A DNA stretch of 64,000 nucleotides, from contig NZ_WOFU01000002.1 in NCBI RefSeq assembly GCF_016879755.1, positions 613,924-677,923 on the forward strand, written 5' to 3'. The notes under the pieces were generated by a model. That model searched no databases. It saw nothing but the letters and a program-made list of their open reading frames with translations, and was not told the DNA's origin. This DNA comes from Bacillus sp. B15-48. Lineage in GTDB: Bacteria; Bacillota; Bacilli; Bacillales; Cytobacillaceae. Positions 1 through 8,222 of this stretch are shown here, piece after piece; the stretch's first letter is position 1, and the number at the start of each line of letters is the position of its first letter. Made by a program: the position numbers and the translations under genes.

Positions 1-379
1 CTGCTACTAATATTTTCCCATCAAATAAATCAAATCCTGGAAGTTCTCTGCCAAGAAAACTTCTAGGATCATCTAAACTAATATTCGTTGATAGTTCGAA
101 AGCTAAGCTTGATAAACGAATTGTTTTCTCAGTTTCTGGGAGAGATTGCAAAAATTGATGATTTTCCCAACCCATTAGCCGGTATAATGCCTCGCCATCA
201 ATCGTGTCTGCTGCATGATTAATTGAAGCAGATGTGATTCGTAACTCCGGCTTTAAAGAAGTCAACATTCCACTTAAAGTAAAGACAGCGATAAGAAAAA
301 ATATAAAAAACAATGCTACTCTTAGTAGGCTTGTCCCTTGAACAGTTACAATCATTCCTCGTCCTTTTAAACGTTTCAC
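1..379 (-). CDS. spoIIP: Stage II sporulation protein P, N-terminal part (cut by window edge)
   Basis: SpoIIP is the membrane-anchored peptidoglycan amidase/endopeptidase that works with SpoIID and SpoIIM during forespore engulfment. Only the first 126 codons are in the window; the catalytic C-terminal domain lies beyond position 1. I read a GTG start at 377-379, preceded by GAGGTGG. The N-terminus is short and basic, followed by one hydrophobic segment (about residues 19-40) and then a conserved-looking stretch rich in SxKPELR-type sequence, as in B. subtilis SpoIIP. It lies directly downstream of gpr in the same direction, the B. subtilis arrangement. Identification rests on this synteny plus the N-terminal resemblance. 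Confidence 0.85.
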   Translation of the reverse strand, partial: MKRLKGRGMIVTVQGTSLLRVALFFIFFLIAVFTLSGMLTSLKPELRITSASINHAADTIDGEALYRLMGWENHQFLQSLPETEKTIRLSSLAFELSTNISLDDPRSFLGRELPGFDLFDGKILVA

Positions 380-477
380 CGTTCCACCTCTTTTAGCAAG
401 TCTAGTAATTCATATGACTTTACTAGAAAAGATAGAACATAAAACAAAAAACGTTCTACAAAAGACAGTTACATGAT

Positions 478-1602
478 TTAATGAGTATAACTTCCCACAT
501 TATCTTCGTTTACTTTAGAATGTAAGGCAGCATTCAATCCACTCGCGATTAAGTTTGCCATGTCTTCAATAAAAACATCTACCTCTTTAGGTGTAACCAT
601 CAAATTATGTCCCAATGGCGCAAGAACTTCATAGATTAATTTCCGCTTTTCTTCTTCTTCAAGTGTTCCGACCATTCCTAAAAATGTTTGTCTTTGTTCT
701 TCCTCTGGCAAGTCCTTATCCGTAAGTTTCTTTTTCTTTCCAAAGGTCATTCCCGCTGGAACTAACGACCTAGATGGACGATCTCCTTCGCGCATTTCTT
801 TGCCAAAATGTTTTAAGATAAAGTCTATCGCATCACTTGTAATTGAAACAGCATCAACAACGGTTGGAACTCCAATGGCAATGACTGGTACTCCAAGAGT
901 TTCTTGACTAATTTCCTTTCGTTTGTTTCCAACTCCGGACCCTGGATGAATCCCTGTATCTGAAATTTGGATTGTACTGTTTACTCTTTCAATTGACCTG
1001 GAAGCTAAAGCATCGATGGCAATGACAAAGTCTGGTTTTGTTTTTTCAACTACACCGTAAATAATATCACTCGTTTCGATTCCAGTGAGTCCCATAACCC
1101 CTGGAGCTAACGCGCTGACTGGACGATATCCATCCTCAACATGTTCAGGTTGCAATTCATATAAGTGACGAGTTACGAGTAAATTCTCACAAACAATCGG
1201 TCCAAGCGCATCAGGGGTCACATTCCAATTCCCTAAACCTACAATGAGACACTTAGCATCTTTCCCAATTCCTTTTTGCTTAAGGAAATTTGCAAACTCA
1301 GAAGCAAATACAGTCTGAACTTTTCTTTGAAGTTCACTATCTTGTTGGCGAATACCAAGAACTTCAATGGTTAAATATTTGCCGCTTTTTTTCCCAATGA
1401 TTTTTTCTCCCTCACTTGTAACTTCCACCGAAGAAATTTTTATATCATTCTCTTCTTTTTCTTTTATAATTACACCTTCAAGATGTGACACATCCGATTC
1501 ATCTTGTACAGTCGCCACTCGTTCAGTGACTGCCATTTCCCGAGCTTCAATTGCTAAATCAGTTCTGACTGAATACATACTTAAATCAATTGAATCTTTC
1601 AT
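478..1602 (-). CDS. gpr: Germination protease GPR
   Basis: GPR is the forespore-made aspartic-type endoprotease that degrades small acid-soluble spore proteins at germination. The 374-residue length fits the family. The N-terminus carries the autoprocessing site: Thr14-Asp15 followed by Leu16-Ala-Ile-Glu, so maturation would remove 15 residues, as described for B. megaterium. The two acidic residues expected at the active site are visible as Asp131 (NVTPDALGP) and Asp197 (VIAIDALAS). The ribosome binding site is GGAGGAGGG. About 40 bp upstream of the start, a CATTATA at 1641-1647 (minus strand) resembles a sigma-G -10 element, but I could not find a convincing -35. It is followed by spoIIP. 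Confidence 0.97.
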   Translation of the reverse strand: MKDSIDLSMYSVRTDLAIEAREMAVTERVATVQDESDVSHLEGVIIKEKEENDIKISSVEVTSEGEKIIGKKSGKYLTIEVLGIRQQDSELQRKVQTVFASEFANFLKQKGIGKDAKCLIVGLGNWNVTPDALGPIVCENLLVTRHLYELQPEHVEDGYRPVSALAPGVMGLTGIETSDIIYGVVEKTKPDFVIAIDALASRSIERVNSTIQISDTGIHPGSGVGNKRKEISQETLGVPVIAIGVPTVVDAVSITSDAIDFILKHFGKEMREGDRPSRSLVPAGMTFGKKKKLTDKDLPEEEQRQTFLGMVGTLEEEEKRKLIYEVLAPLGHNLMVTPKEVDVFIEDMANLIASGLNAALHSKVNEDNVGSYTH

Positions 1603-1687
1603 TATGCACCCTCCTCCAATAATTATTTCCTATCTTTTCCTATAATGTAAAACTTCATTCAAAACGAATATGTTTTATCATTTTCGA

Positions 1688-1728
1688 AAATAAAAAATAA
1701 AAACATTTCACTTAAAACGAAGTGAAAT
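1688..1728 (-). terminator. Possible minus-strand hairpin plus T-rich tract between gpr and rpsT
   Basis: ATTTCACTT (1705-1713) pairs perfectly with AAGTGAAAT (1720-1728) around a 6-nt loop. On the minus strand the stem is followed by a TTTTTATTTTTTATTTT tract. That is terminator-like, but no minus-strand gene lies immediately upstream. It could stop antisense readthrough across rpsT from holA before it reaches gpr. Confidence 0.45.
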
Positions 1729-1740
1729 CAATGAAGAGTA

Positions 1741-1769
1741 TTGCATTATTGACTGCTGAATGATAAAAT
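1741..1769 (+). promoter_or_regulatory. Probable sigma-A promoter of rpsT
   Basis: TTGCAT (1741-1746) and TAAAAT (1764-1769) are separated by 17 bp, with TGA just before the -10 giving an extended -10 look. Transcription would start near 1776. A small perfect hairpin (TTCTTAA/TTAAGAA, 1778-1794) opens the rpsT leader. Confidence 0.6.
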
Positions 1770-1851
1770 ATCTCTTGTTCTTAACAATTAAGAAAACGTA
1801 CTGGAAAGGTCGAGTTCCATTAATTCTCGACGCTTTTAGGAGGTGAACGGA

Positions 1852-2112
1852 ATGCCAAACATTAAATCTGCTATTAAACGTGTAAAAGTTAGTGAAGCTA
1901 ATAGAGCACAAAACATTACAGTTAAATCTGCGATGCGTACCGCTGTAAAAAAAGCTGAAGCTGCAATCGTTAATAACGATAGCGAAGCAAACACAGCATT
2001 TGCTGCTGCTGCAAGCAAGCTTGACAAAGCTGCTACTAAAGGACTTATCCATAAAAACGCAGCTGCCCGCAAAAAATCTCGCTTAATGAAAAAATTGAAC
2101 GCAAACGGTTAA
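1852..2112 (+). CDS. rpsT: 30S ribosomal protein S20
   Basis: S20 binds 16S rRNA in the body of the small subunit and helps early assembly. The 86-residue product begins [12 protein letters not shown] and is Ala/Lys-rich and helical throughout, ending in a Lys-rich tail, as expected. I chose the ATG at 1852 because AGGAGGTG sits at the right distance just before it; an upstream in-frame GTG at 1843 lies inside that Shine-Dalgarno sequence. It is transcribed against its neighbours gpr and holA, as in B. subtilis, and has its own promoter and terminator. Confidence 0.98.
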   Translation: MPNIKSAIKRVKVSEANRAQNITVKSAMRTAVKKAEAAIVNNDSEANTAFAAAASKLDKAATKGLIHKNAAARKKSRLMKKLNANG

Positions 2113-2146
2113 TTTTTTCATCAAACGATTCGTTTGAGAACATACA

Positions 2147-2178
2147 AAAACGACCACTTGTAAAGGGTCGTTTTTTAT
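2147..2178 (+). terminator. rpsT intrinsic terminator
   Basis: AAAACGACC (2147-2155) pairs with GGTCGTTTT (2166-2174), followed by a continuing T-run. It lies 35 bp past the rpsT stop. Confidence 0.85.
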
Positions 2179-2198
2179 TTTGTATACACAAAAACACT

Positions 2199-2233
2199 AA
2201 GCGCCAAACACGTACAAATGGTTGGCGCTTTTT
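2199..2233 (-). terminator. holA-side hairpin, possibly bidirectional
   Basis: AAGCGCCAA (2199-2207) pairs with TTGGCGCTT (2222-2230), 11 bp beyond the holA stop. On the minus strand the stem is followed by AGTGTTTTTG; on the plus strand by TTT. It sits between the convergent ends of rpsT and holA and most likely ends holA transcripts. Confidence 0.6.
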
Positions 2234-2243
2234 CATCAATTCT

Positions 2244-3260
2244 TTACGATCGATTAAGCTGTAACACGATCATTTCAACCAATAATTCCTTTTTCATTCC
2301 GCCTGTTTTCATCTGAAAATCGGCATTAGCAATCATTTTTATAATTTTCGTCAATTCTTCATCGGAAAAATACTTAGCCTGCCCAGCTGCCAACTTTACA
2401 CGATAAGGATGGGCTTTCAAAAAACCTGCCATTTGTTGCTGTCCATAACCTTTTCGACTTAATTCTTTTACTTGATAAATCAAACGAAACTGCCCTGCCA
2501 TTAGCGCTAATATTTTGATTGGCTCCTCATTTTGTTTAAGTAAATCATAATAAATACGTAATGCGTCTTCGATATTACGATGAACGATTTTATCGATTAG
2601 CGAAAAAATATTTTGTTCAAGTGATCTCGCCACGAGCTTGTCCACCATGTTCGAATCAATCTCTTTTGCTTCTCCAGCATACATGACCAGCTTGTCGACT
2701 TCACTCGCAAGCATAAAAAGATTGGGTCCAGCAAGAGTTAGCATCATCTCAATTGCTTCTATCTTAATACTTACACCATTGCTATTCGCCCTGTTTTTTA
2801 TCCATGATTTCAAGTCAGCTTCACCAAGTGTTTTTGCCTCTCCAACGATTGCCTTTCGTTTTAATGCTTTCGTAATTTTTTTCCTTTCATCTAATTTTTC
2901 ATAGGGAGCAGCAAAAACGACAACTGAATAAGGGGATGGCTCTGACAAATAAGCTTCAAGTCTAGATAAATTATGTTCTACTTTCCCCTTTTGCTTTTCT
3001 GAAGTTAAAAAAACTGGATTTTGAAGAAAAATCAGCCTTTTTTCTCCCATAAATGGAAAAGTTTCCGCATCTTCTACTGCTGCTTCGATTGGGGTTTCTT
3101 CGAGATCGTAACTGGAAAAATTAAAATCGATTTCCTCTTCCCGTAACACATTTTTTATCAGCAGTTGCTTCGTTTCATTAATTAAGAACGATTCGGTCCC
3201 ATACAATAAATAAATAGGTTCAATTTTCTGTTTGTTGATTTCTTTCCAAATATGTAGCAC
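2244..3260 (-). CDS. holA: DNA polymerase III delta subunit
   Basis: HolA is the delta subunit of the clamp-loader complex; it opens the beta sliding clamp and binds DnaX and delta-prime. At 338 residues the length is normal for the Gram-positive protein (YqeN). It starts with a nucleotide-fold domain (IYLLYGTESFLINE, about residues 16-30) and continues through the three-domain clamp-loader layout. The start codon is GTG, with GAGGAG five bases upstream. It is transcribed alone towards rpsT, with yqzM divergent. Confidence 0.96.
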   Translation of the reverse strand: MLHIWKEINKQKIEPIYLLYGTESFLINETKQLLIKNVLREEEIDFNFSSYDLEETPIEAAVEDAETFPFMGEKRLIFLQNPVFLTSEKQKGKVEHNLSRLEAYLSEPSPYSVVVFAAPYEKLDERKKITKALKRKAIVGEAKTLGEADLKSWIKNRANSNGVSIKIEAIEMMLTLAGPNLFMLASEVDKLVMYAGEAKEIDSNMVDKLVARSLEQNIFSLIDKIVHRNIEDALRIYYDLLKQNEEPIKILALMAGQFRLIYQVKELSRKGYGQQQMAGFLKAHPYRVKLAAGQAKYFSDEELTKIIKMIANADFQMKTGGMKKELLVEMIVLQLNRS

Positions 3261-3319
3261 CTGTTCTCCTCGCTCCGTTCATTCAATTTCCTCTTTCTAT
3301 CGTAAAGAAGCTTGGTCCG

Positions 3320-3413
3320 TTTGGCAAGCATGCGGAATCGCCAAATTTAATCTAGCGATTCCACAATTTATAGTAAACGTTGTATATAAGCCCCGGGTAA
3401 CTTATATAACAAC
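3320..3413. repeat. Cluster of hairpin-forming inverted repeats upstream of yqzM
   Basis: The 250-bp space between holA and yqzM holds three inverted repeats. TTTGGC (3320-3325) pairs with GCCAAA (3340-3345). GGAATCGC (3334-3341) pairs with GCGATTCC (3355-3362). GTTGTATATAAG (3379-3390) pairs, with one bulge, with CTTATATAACAAC (3401-3413). The first two share bases 3340-3341 and so cannot form together. No known riboswitch family was recognised. Confidence 0.55.
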
Positions 3414-3511
3414 GGTGCACCATGTTAGAATATTAGAAAACGCTTTACTACACTGGTATTTTCACAAAAAATCGTCTATACTAAATCTGAAAATAGGAGG
3501 GGGATGGGCTA

Positions 3512-3646
3512 ATGAATCAATTTGAAAAGAATATCAATAATAAACGACATGATATTGTTGATGCAGGAGTTGGTTTCATCGTTTCATTTGTTTTTTTTGC
3601 AACGATGTTCATCATTGCAACAGTGATTCAAGTGATTGGAAGTTAA
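3512..3646 (+). CDS. yqzM: YqzM family small membrane protein
   Basis: A 44-residue protein of unknown function, recognisable as YqzM by its start MNQFEKNINNKR, its single hydrophobic segment (about residues 20-42: GFIVSFVFFATMFIIATVI) and its position between holA and comEC. GGAGGGGG precedes the ATG. Upstream, GTATT (3456-3460) and TATACTA (3477-3483), 16 bp apart, loosely resemble a forespore sigma-F/G promoter; this is a weak reading. The predicted topology is one membrane span with a short charged N-terminus. Confidence 0.88.
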   Translation: MNQFEKNINNKRHDIVDAGVGFIVSFVFFATMFIIATVIQVIGS

Positions 3647-3731
3647 TAAATACTTACTTTGCTTGAATGGTGGGGATTGCCTAATGGCAGTCTCTTTTTT
3701 GTTATCTTAAGACTGATGGTTTAATTACATC

Positions 3732-6053
3732 CTATGGAATCCAAGTACGAAAGGTTCCATTTTTTCCTTTAAAAAGATACAAAATTGCACCGTTTTGATC
3801 CGTACGATAAATTTCAACATTCCCCTCTTCTAACCGTTCAAGTACATCTTTATGTGGGTGCCCGTAACGATTTCCACGACCCACAGTAATAACAGCAACC
3901 TCTGGTAAAATCGTATCGAGAAAAAGTTGAGAAGTTGATGAATTACTGCCATGATGCCCTACCTTTAAAAAATCAACCTTCAGATCACGAAAGACAGTTA
4001 TTAGCTGTTCCTCCCCGCTTTGCTCTAAGTCACCAGTAAATAGCCATGTTTTCCCGCCAACCTGTGCCCAAATAACAATCGATCCATCGTTCTTCTTTGA
4101 AAGCTCCTCCATCGGGCTAAGCACCAGAAACCGATTGTCTTCAACATACCAACCATGCCCCTTTCCGACAATTTCTACTTTAATCTTTTTTCTCATGGCC
4201 ATTTCTAAAATTTCAATTTCCTTCTCCGATCGTTCGCTCGCAACTGGCAACATGATTTCCTTAATTTTTAATTCAGAGATTAACGCAATCGCTCCGCCAA
4301 TATGATCCATATCCCCATGAGTTAAAATAAGCTTATCGATTTTTCTAATCCCTTCGCTTTTCAAATATGGAACGAGCACATCTTTTCCAACTTCATAAGC
4401 ATCTCTACGGCTTTGCCAATCTTCTCTATTAAAAGTAATCGTCCCTCCAGTATCAATTACGTAAGTACCACGTTGATAAGGAAGCTGTATAAGAATGCTA
4501 TCACCTTGACCAACATCGACAAAAACAATCTTTCCATACGGTGAAAGGTAAGGAGACACAAGTTGAATGAAGATTGGAAGGAATGGAAGGACAAATAAGA
4601 AAAGAAGCTTACTGTGGCTAAAATATTTCTTTTCCCACCAAATAAATGTAACCACTAATGTAACAATGTAAATGAACAATTGAACGCTAGCAGGTTTACC
4701 TATAATAAGAGAAGACATTGGCAACGAGGCAAAGGAATAGGAAAAAGTATTCGTCAACAAAATTAATTTTGTAATGAGCGGAAGCAACAAATCTAGAGCA
4801 AATGGAAAAACAAGTTGAATGAAATATACAACCAAAATCAAAGGAAGAAGAATGATTGAAAAAAGCGGAACAAATAGCAAATTTGAGACGACGGCAATCA
4901 ATGAAATCTCATAAAAATAATTGATAATAATGGGGATACTTGTTAAGTGGGAGATAATGGAGACTACAGCTATTCTAGAAAGATAAGATGAAAATCGGCA
5001 AATAATTCTTCCTGCAGAAAGAATAAGTGCCAAACTTACAAAAAATGATAGTTGGAACCCTGGCTCATAAATGATCATTGGAGATAAGGTGATTAGCAAC
5101 AAACATGTAATTGAGAGGATGTCAATGGGGGGAATTCTAAGTTTCCATCTTCGTAAAAGCAAAAAAATTAAAAGCATTGTTGCAGCGCGCATGACCGAAG
5201 GTGCTAATCCAGTTAAGATGGCATAAAGCGGAAGCAAGATGATTAGGGAAAGTTCTGCCTTTTCCTTCGTTACTCCAAAGAAAAGCAGCAAATAAAAAAC
5301 CATACCTGTAAGCAGGCCAACATGCAAACCTGAAATCGCCAACAGATGAACCGTACCGTTTTTTGTATAACTGTCTTTTGTTTCTGGACTCATTAATTGC
5401 CGATCACCAAATAATAGTGCAGAAAAGATTGCGGCAGTTTCTTCCTCAAGATGATCAGCAAATGTTTGAACCTCTTTTTGTCTATATGTTCGCAAAATCG
5501 TTAATATATTTCTTTTCCCATGCGATATTCGATTTAAATCTATTTCTTCCGGTTCAAGCATCCAATAAATATTCTTTCTTTGTAAATATTGCTGGTAGTT
5601 AAAACCATTTGGATTTCTTGATTGACCTGGTTGTTTAAGACTACCAGCAAGGAAAATTTTTGTTCCAGGATATATGGTCTCTTTTAAAGAGACCTTTTCC
5701 TGGGAGGAACGGATACGATAACTCAACATCGCCTTTTCACGTTCAGGAAGAATTTCTACGAGAGCGGATAACCTGTCGCCGTCAAATTTAACCTCGTCAA
5801 TAATACGAATCGTAAAACTCGTTTCCTTTCCACTGAATACTGATTCTTGCGCTCCTTCGGATAAATTGGCTACATGGATAAAGAACAGATACACAATCAA
5901 AAAAAAGCTTAATTGCCGATACGTGAATTTTTTATAAATGAATAAAATAAGATAAAACGCAAGAAAAACAAAACTAAATGCAAAAGCATTTTCAAAAACA
6001 GTTAGAAGAGCTAAAATCGCAATAATTGCTACATAAATGCAATTCCCTCTCAT
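3732..6053 (-). CDS. comEC: Competence DNA channel protein ComEC
   Basis: ComEC/Rec2 is the polytopic membrane protein thought to carry single-stranded DNA across the membrane during transformation. At 773 residues the length is as in B. subtilis. The order is several N-terminal membrane segments, a DUF4131-type region, the Competence domain with many membrane helices (about residues 220-500) and a C-terminal metallo-beta-lactamase-like domain. That last domain has the metal-binding run THGDMDHIGG and a later VGHHGSNSS. Its ATG is separated from the comEB stop by one base, so translation is probably coupled. It is intact. Confidence 0.97.
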   Translation of the reverse strand: MRGNCIYVAIIAILALLTVFENAFAFSFVFLAFYLILFIYKKFTYRQLSFFLIVYLFFIHVANLSEGAQESVFSGKETSFTIRIIDEVKFDGDRLSALVEILPEREKAMLSYRIRSSQEKVSLKETIYPGTKIFLAGSLKQPGQSRNPNGFNYQQYLQRKNIYWMLEPEEIDLNRISHGKRNILTILRTYRQKEVQTFADHLEEETAAIFSALLFGDRQLMSPETKDSYTKNGTVHLLAISGLHVGLLTGMVFYLLLFFGVTKEKAELSLIILLPLYAILTGLAPSVMRAATMLLIFLLLRRWKLRIPPIDILSITCLLLITLSPMIIYEPGFQLSFFVSLALILSAGRIICRFSSYLSRIAVVSIISHLTSIPIIINYFYEISLIAVVSNLLFVPLFSIILLPLILVVYFIQLVFPFALDLLLPLITKLILLTNTFSYSFASLPMSSLIIGKPASVQLFIYIVTLVVTFIWWEKKYFSHSKLLFLFVLPFLPIFIQLVSPYLSPYGKIVFVDVGQGDSILIQLPYQRGTYVIDTGGTITFNREDWQSRRDAYEVGKDVLVPYLKSEGIRKIDKLILTHGDMDHIGGAIALISELKIKEIMLPVASERSEKEIEILEMAMRKKIKVEIVGKGHGWYVEDNRFLVLSPMEELSKKNDGSIVIWAQVGGKTWLFTGDLEQSGEEQLITVFRDLKVDFLKVGHHGSNSSTSQLFLDTILPEVAVITVGRGNRYGHPHKDVLERLEEGNVEIYRTDQNGAILYLFKGKNGTFRTWIP

Positions 6054-6054
6054 T

Positions 6055-6507
6055 TTAATCCCGTTCTTCTAAAAGGACTTTTCGACTATGGACTTGTTCT
6101 GTATTAACCCCTGCTTTTTCAAACAATTCCATCGCATATGGATGGTTTTTATAGTCTTCAGCATAATACACAGTTTTAATACCAGCTTGAATAATCGCTT
6201 TACAACATTGCAAACACGGGAAATGAGTAACATAAATCTCAGCATCAGCTGTAGGAACACCGAACTTAGCACATTGCAAGAGAGCATTCATTTCTGCATG
6301 AATTGTACGGATACAATGATTATCGATGACATAGCATCCTTCATCAATACAATGCTCCCCTCCTGCAATTGAGCCATTGTATCCTCCAGCAATAATTCGC
6401 TTGTCTCTTACAATTGTTGCTCCAACCGCTAATCTTGTACAAGTACTACGTAGCGCAAGCAATTGACTCTGTACCATAAAATATTCATTCCATGAAATGC
6501 GTTCCAT
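6055..6507 (-). CDS. comEB: ComEB, dCMP deaminase family protein
   Basis: ComEB is a zinc deaminase of the deoxycytidylate family encoded in the comE operon; it is reported dispensable for transformation itself. The zinc site is clear: HAEMNALLQ (His and catalytic Glu) followed by PCLQC. I chose the ATG at 6507 because AAGGAG sits just upstream; the longer frame would begin inside untranslated sequence. The product is 150 residues, shorter at the C-terminus than the roughly 190 residues I recall for the B. subtilis protein, but the catalytic core is complete. comEC follows after one base. Confidence 0.93.
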   Translation of the reverse strand: MERISWNEYFMVQSQLLALRSTCTRLAVGATIVRDKRIIAGGYNGSIAGGEHCIDEGCYVIDNHCIRTIHAEMNALLQCAKFGVPTADAEIYVTHFPCLQCCKAIIQAGIKTVYYAEDYKNHPYAMELFEKAGVNTEQVHSRKVLLEERD

Positions 6508-6573
6508 GATGCTTCTCCTTCCATTCACCTTTTCTTTTTTAGTTTACTTGTTTCCATGCACATCTGCAATTTC

Positions 6574-7215
6574 TTATTTCACAGAAATAAAGTCTTGTAA
6601 TTTCTCAAAAGTTTTCTCCCCAATTCCTGAAATTAATTTCAGCTCATCAATACTTTTGAAAGGTCCGTTCGTTTCTCTAAATTCAATAATAGCCGCCGAT
6701 TTAGCAGGACCGATGCCAGGCAATGTCTCAAGTTCACTAGCTGTTGCCGAATTTAGATTAATCTTTGAGTTCGTTTCACTTGAGAGACTCACACCTCCTG
6801 TAAAATCCTCACTTAAGAATGCTGGCGCTTCTTCACCAATTATCGGAACATATATACTCATCTCATCAGCGACTTTCAATGCAAAATTTATCGCTGATGA
6901 GTCAGCATCTTTTGTGAGTCCCCCTGCCTTTTCAATTAGTTGAATGATTCGTTCGCTTTCATCGACTTCATAAACTCCAGGATTCGCTACAGCTCCTTTC
7001 ACTTCTGCCATCATAACCACCTTACTAATTATTTCTTCTGTACGAGATTCCATATTCTGTGGCTTTTCCTCTGTTATTTCAGGAAGTCCCCATTCCTCAT
7101 TCGTCTCAAACACCCCTTGATCAACAGAATATAAATGATATCCATAGGCTAAAAAAACAAGCACAATGAAAACTGCTATTATCATTCGTTTATTTTCATT
7201 CAACCAATCAACCAT
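6574..7215 (-). CDS. comEA: Competence DNA receptor ComEA
   Basis: ComEA is the membrane-anchored, outward-facing double-stranded-DNA receptor of the transformation machine. The 213-residue protein has a single N-terminal anchor (residues about 11-29) and a SLBB-type oligomerisation domain (about 65-125, beginning VKGAVANPGVYEV). Its C-terminal helix-hairpin-helix DNA-binding domain has LPGIGPAKSAAI and ISGIGEKTFEKL. It is the first gene of the operon and is followed by comEB after 66 bp. The 96-bp intergenic region to divergent comER shows no AAAA-N5-TTTT ComK box. Confidence 0.96.
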   Translation of the reverse strand: MVDWLNENKRMIIAVFIVLVFLAYGYHLYSVDQGVFETNEEWGLPEITEEKPQNMESRTEEIISKVVMMAEVKGAVANPGVYEVDESERIIQLIEKAGGLTKDADSSAINFALKVADEMSIYVPIIGEEAPAFLSEDFTGGVSLSSETNSKINLNSATASELETLPGIGPAKSAAIIEFRETNGPFKSIDELKLISGIGEKTFEKLQDFISVK

Positions 7216-7311
7216 CTTTATCCACCTTTCTTAATCTTGGTATATTTTTTCCTAATGAGACATAAGTTGTTAGGAGTAAGGAATGGAACTGCGTGAAGGA
7301 GGGAAGGGACT

Positions 7312-8136
7312 TTGAAAATAGGGATTATTGGCACCGGTAATATGGGGAGGATATTAACTGAAGCCCTGATTGATGGGAATGCTGTTTCCCCTTCTTCAAT
7401 GATCATTACGAATCGAACATTGATGAAAGCGACTGATTTAAAAAAAGCATACCCAGAGATTACCGTTGGAACAACCGCAGCAGAAGTGGTAGAGAAAGCA
7501 GATGCCATTTTTGTTTGTGTAAAACCACATGACGTCTACCCTTTAGTTCAAGAACTTAACTCTGTTCTAAATGAGGATAAATGCCTCATCTCCATTACTA
7601 GTCCAATTAGCGTGAAGCAATTAGAGAGTATAGTTACTTGTTCTGTTGCTAGAGTAATACCAAGTATTACAAATAGAGCACTTGCAGGGGTATCTTTAGT
7701 TTCTTTTGGAGAAAAATGCAGTTCTTATTGGCAGCATGAACTTACCTGTTTATTGAAGCATTTTTCAACCCCAATTGAAATCGATTCAAATATTACGAGA
7801 GTTGCGTCAGATATTGTTAGCTGTGGACCTGCTTTTTTCAGCTACCTCAGTCAACAATTCATCTCAGCTGCCGTAAAAAAAACCGAGATCAATTATGAAA
7901 CTGCAACAAAACTGACAGGAGAAATGTTAATTGGTCTTGGTGAGCTGTTGAAGAAGGAGTATTATACATTGCCAACCTTACAGGAAAAGGTCTGTGTCAA
8001 AGGTGGAATTACAGGAGAAGGTATTAAAGTTCTTGAAAATGAACTAGGGGATGTTTTTGAACTTTTATTTAATGCAACGCATGAAAAGTTTGAGGAAGAT
8101 TTAAGGAAAACGAGAGAACAATTTGGTATAAAATAA
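7312..8136 (+). CDS. comER: Late competence protein ComER (pyrroline-5-carboxylate reductase-like)
   Basis: ComER is an NAD(P)-binding protein of the ProC family, transcribed divergently from comEA. It is not needed for DNA uptake in B. subtilis and has been linked to sporulation and biofilm control in other Bacillus. The 274-residue product has the Rossmann signature GIIGTGNMG at residues 3-11. The C-terminal ProC dimerisation region includes VKGGITGEGIKVLE, a variant of the usual PGG(T)T motif. Translation starts at TTG, set by AAGGAGGG seven bases upstream. Confidence 0.93.
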   Translation: MKIGIIGTGNMGRILTEALIDGNAVSPSSMIITNRTLMKATDLKKAYPEITVGTTAAEVVEKADAIFVCVKPHDVYPLVQELNSVLNEDKCLISITSPISVKQLESIVTCSVARVIPSITNRALAGVSLVSFGEKCSSYWQHELTCLLKHFSTPIEIDSNITRVASDIVSCGPAFFSYLSQQFISAAVKKTEINYETATKLTGEMLIGLGELLKKEYYTLPTLQEKVCVKGGITGEGIKVLENELGDVFELLFNATHEKFEEDLRKTREQFGIK

Positions 8137-8180
8137 ACTTCTCGATAAATGAACAAAACTCCTGCTTTTTTTAAAATAAA

Positions 8181-8216
8181 AAAACAAGTGCTTTATAATT
8201 AAGCACTTGTTTTTTT
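8181..8216. terminator. Bidirectional terminator between comER and yqeM
   Basis: AAAACAAGTGCTT (8181-8193) pairs perfectly with AAGCACTTGTTTT (8201-8213) around a 7-nt loop, with T-runs on both strands. It serves the two convergent genes. Confidence 0.9.
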
Positions 8217-8222
8217 CTGCCT

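Noticed and set aside
1708..2072. Minus-strand frames opposite rpsT
   Set aside because: rpsT on the plus strand has promoter, ribosome binding site, conserved product and terminator; the antisense frames have none.
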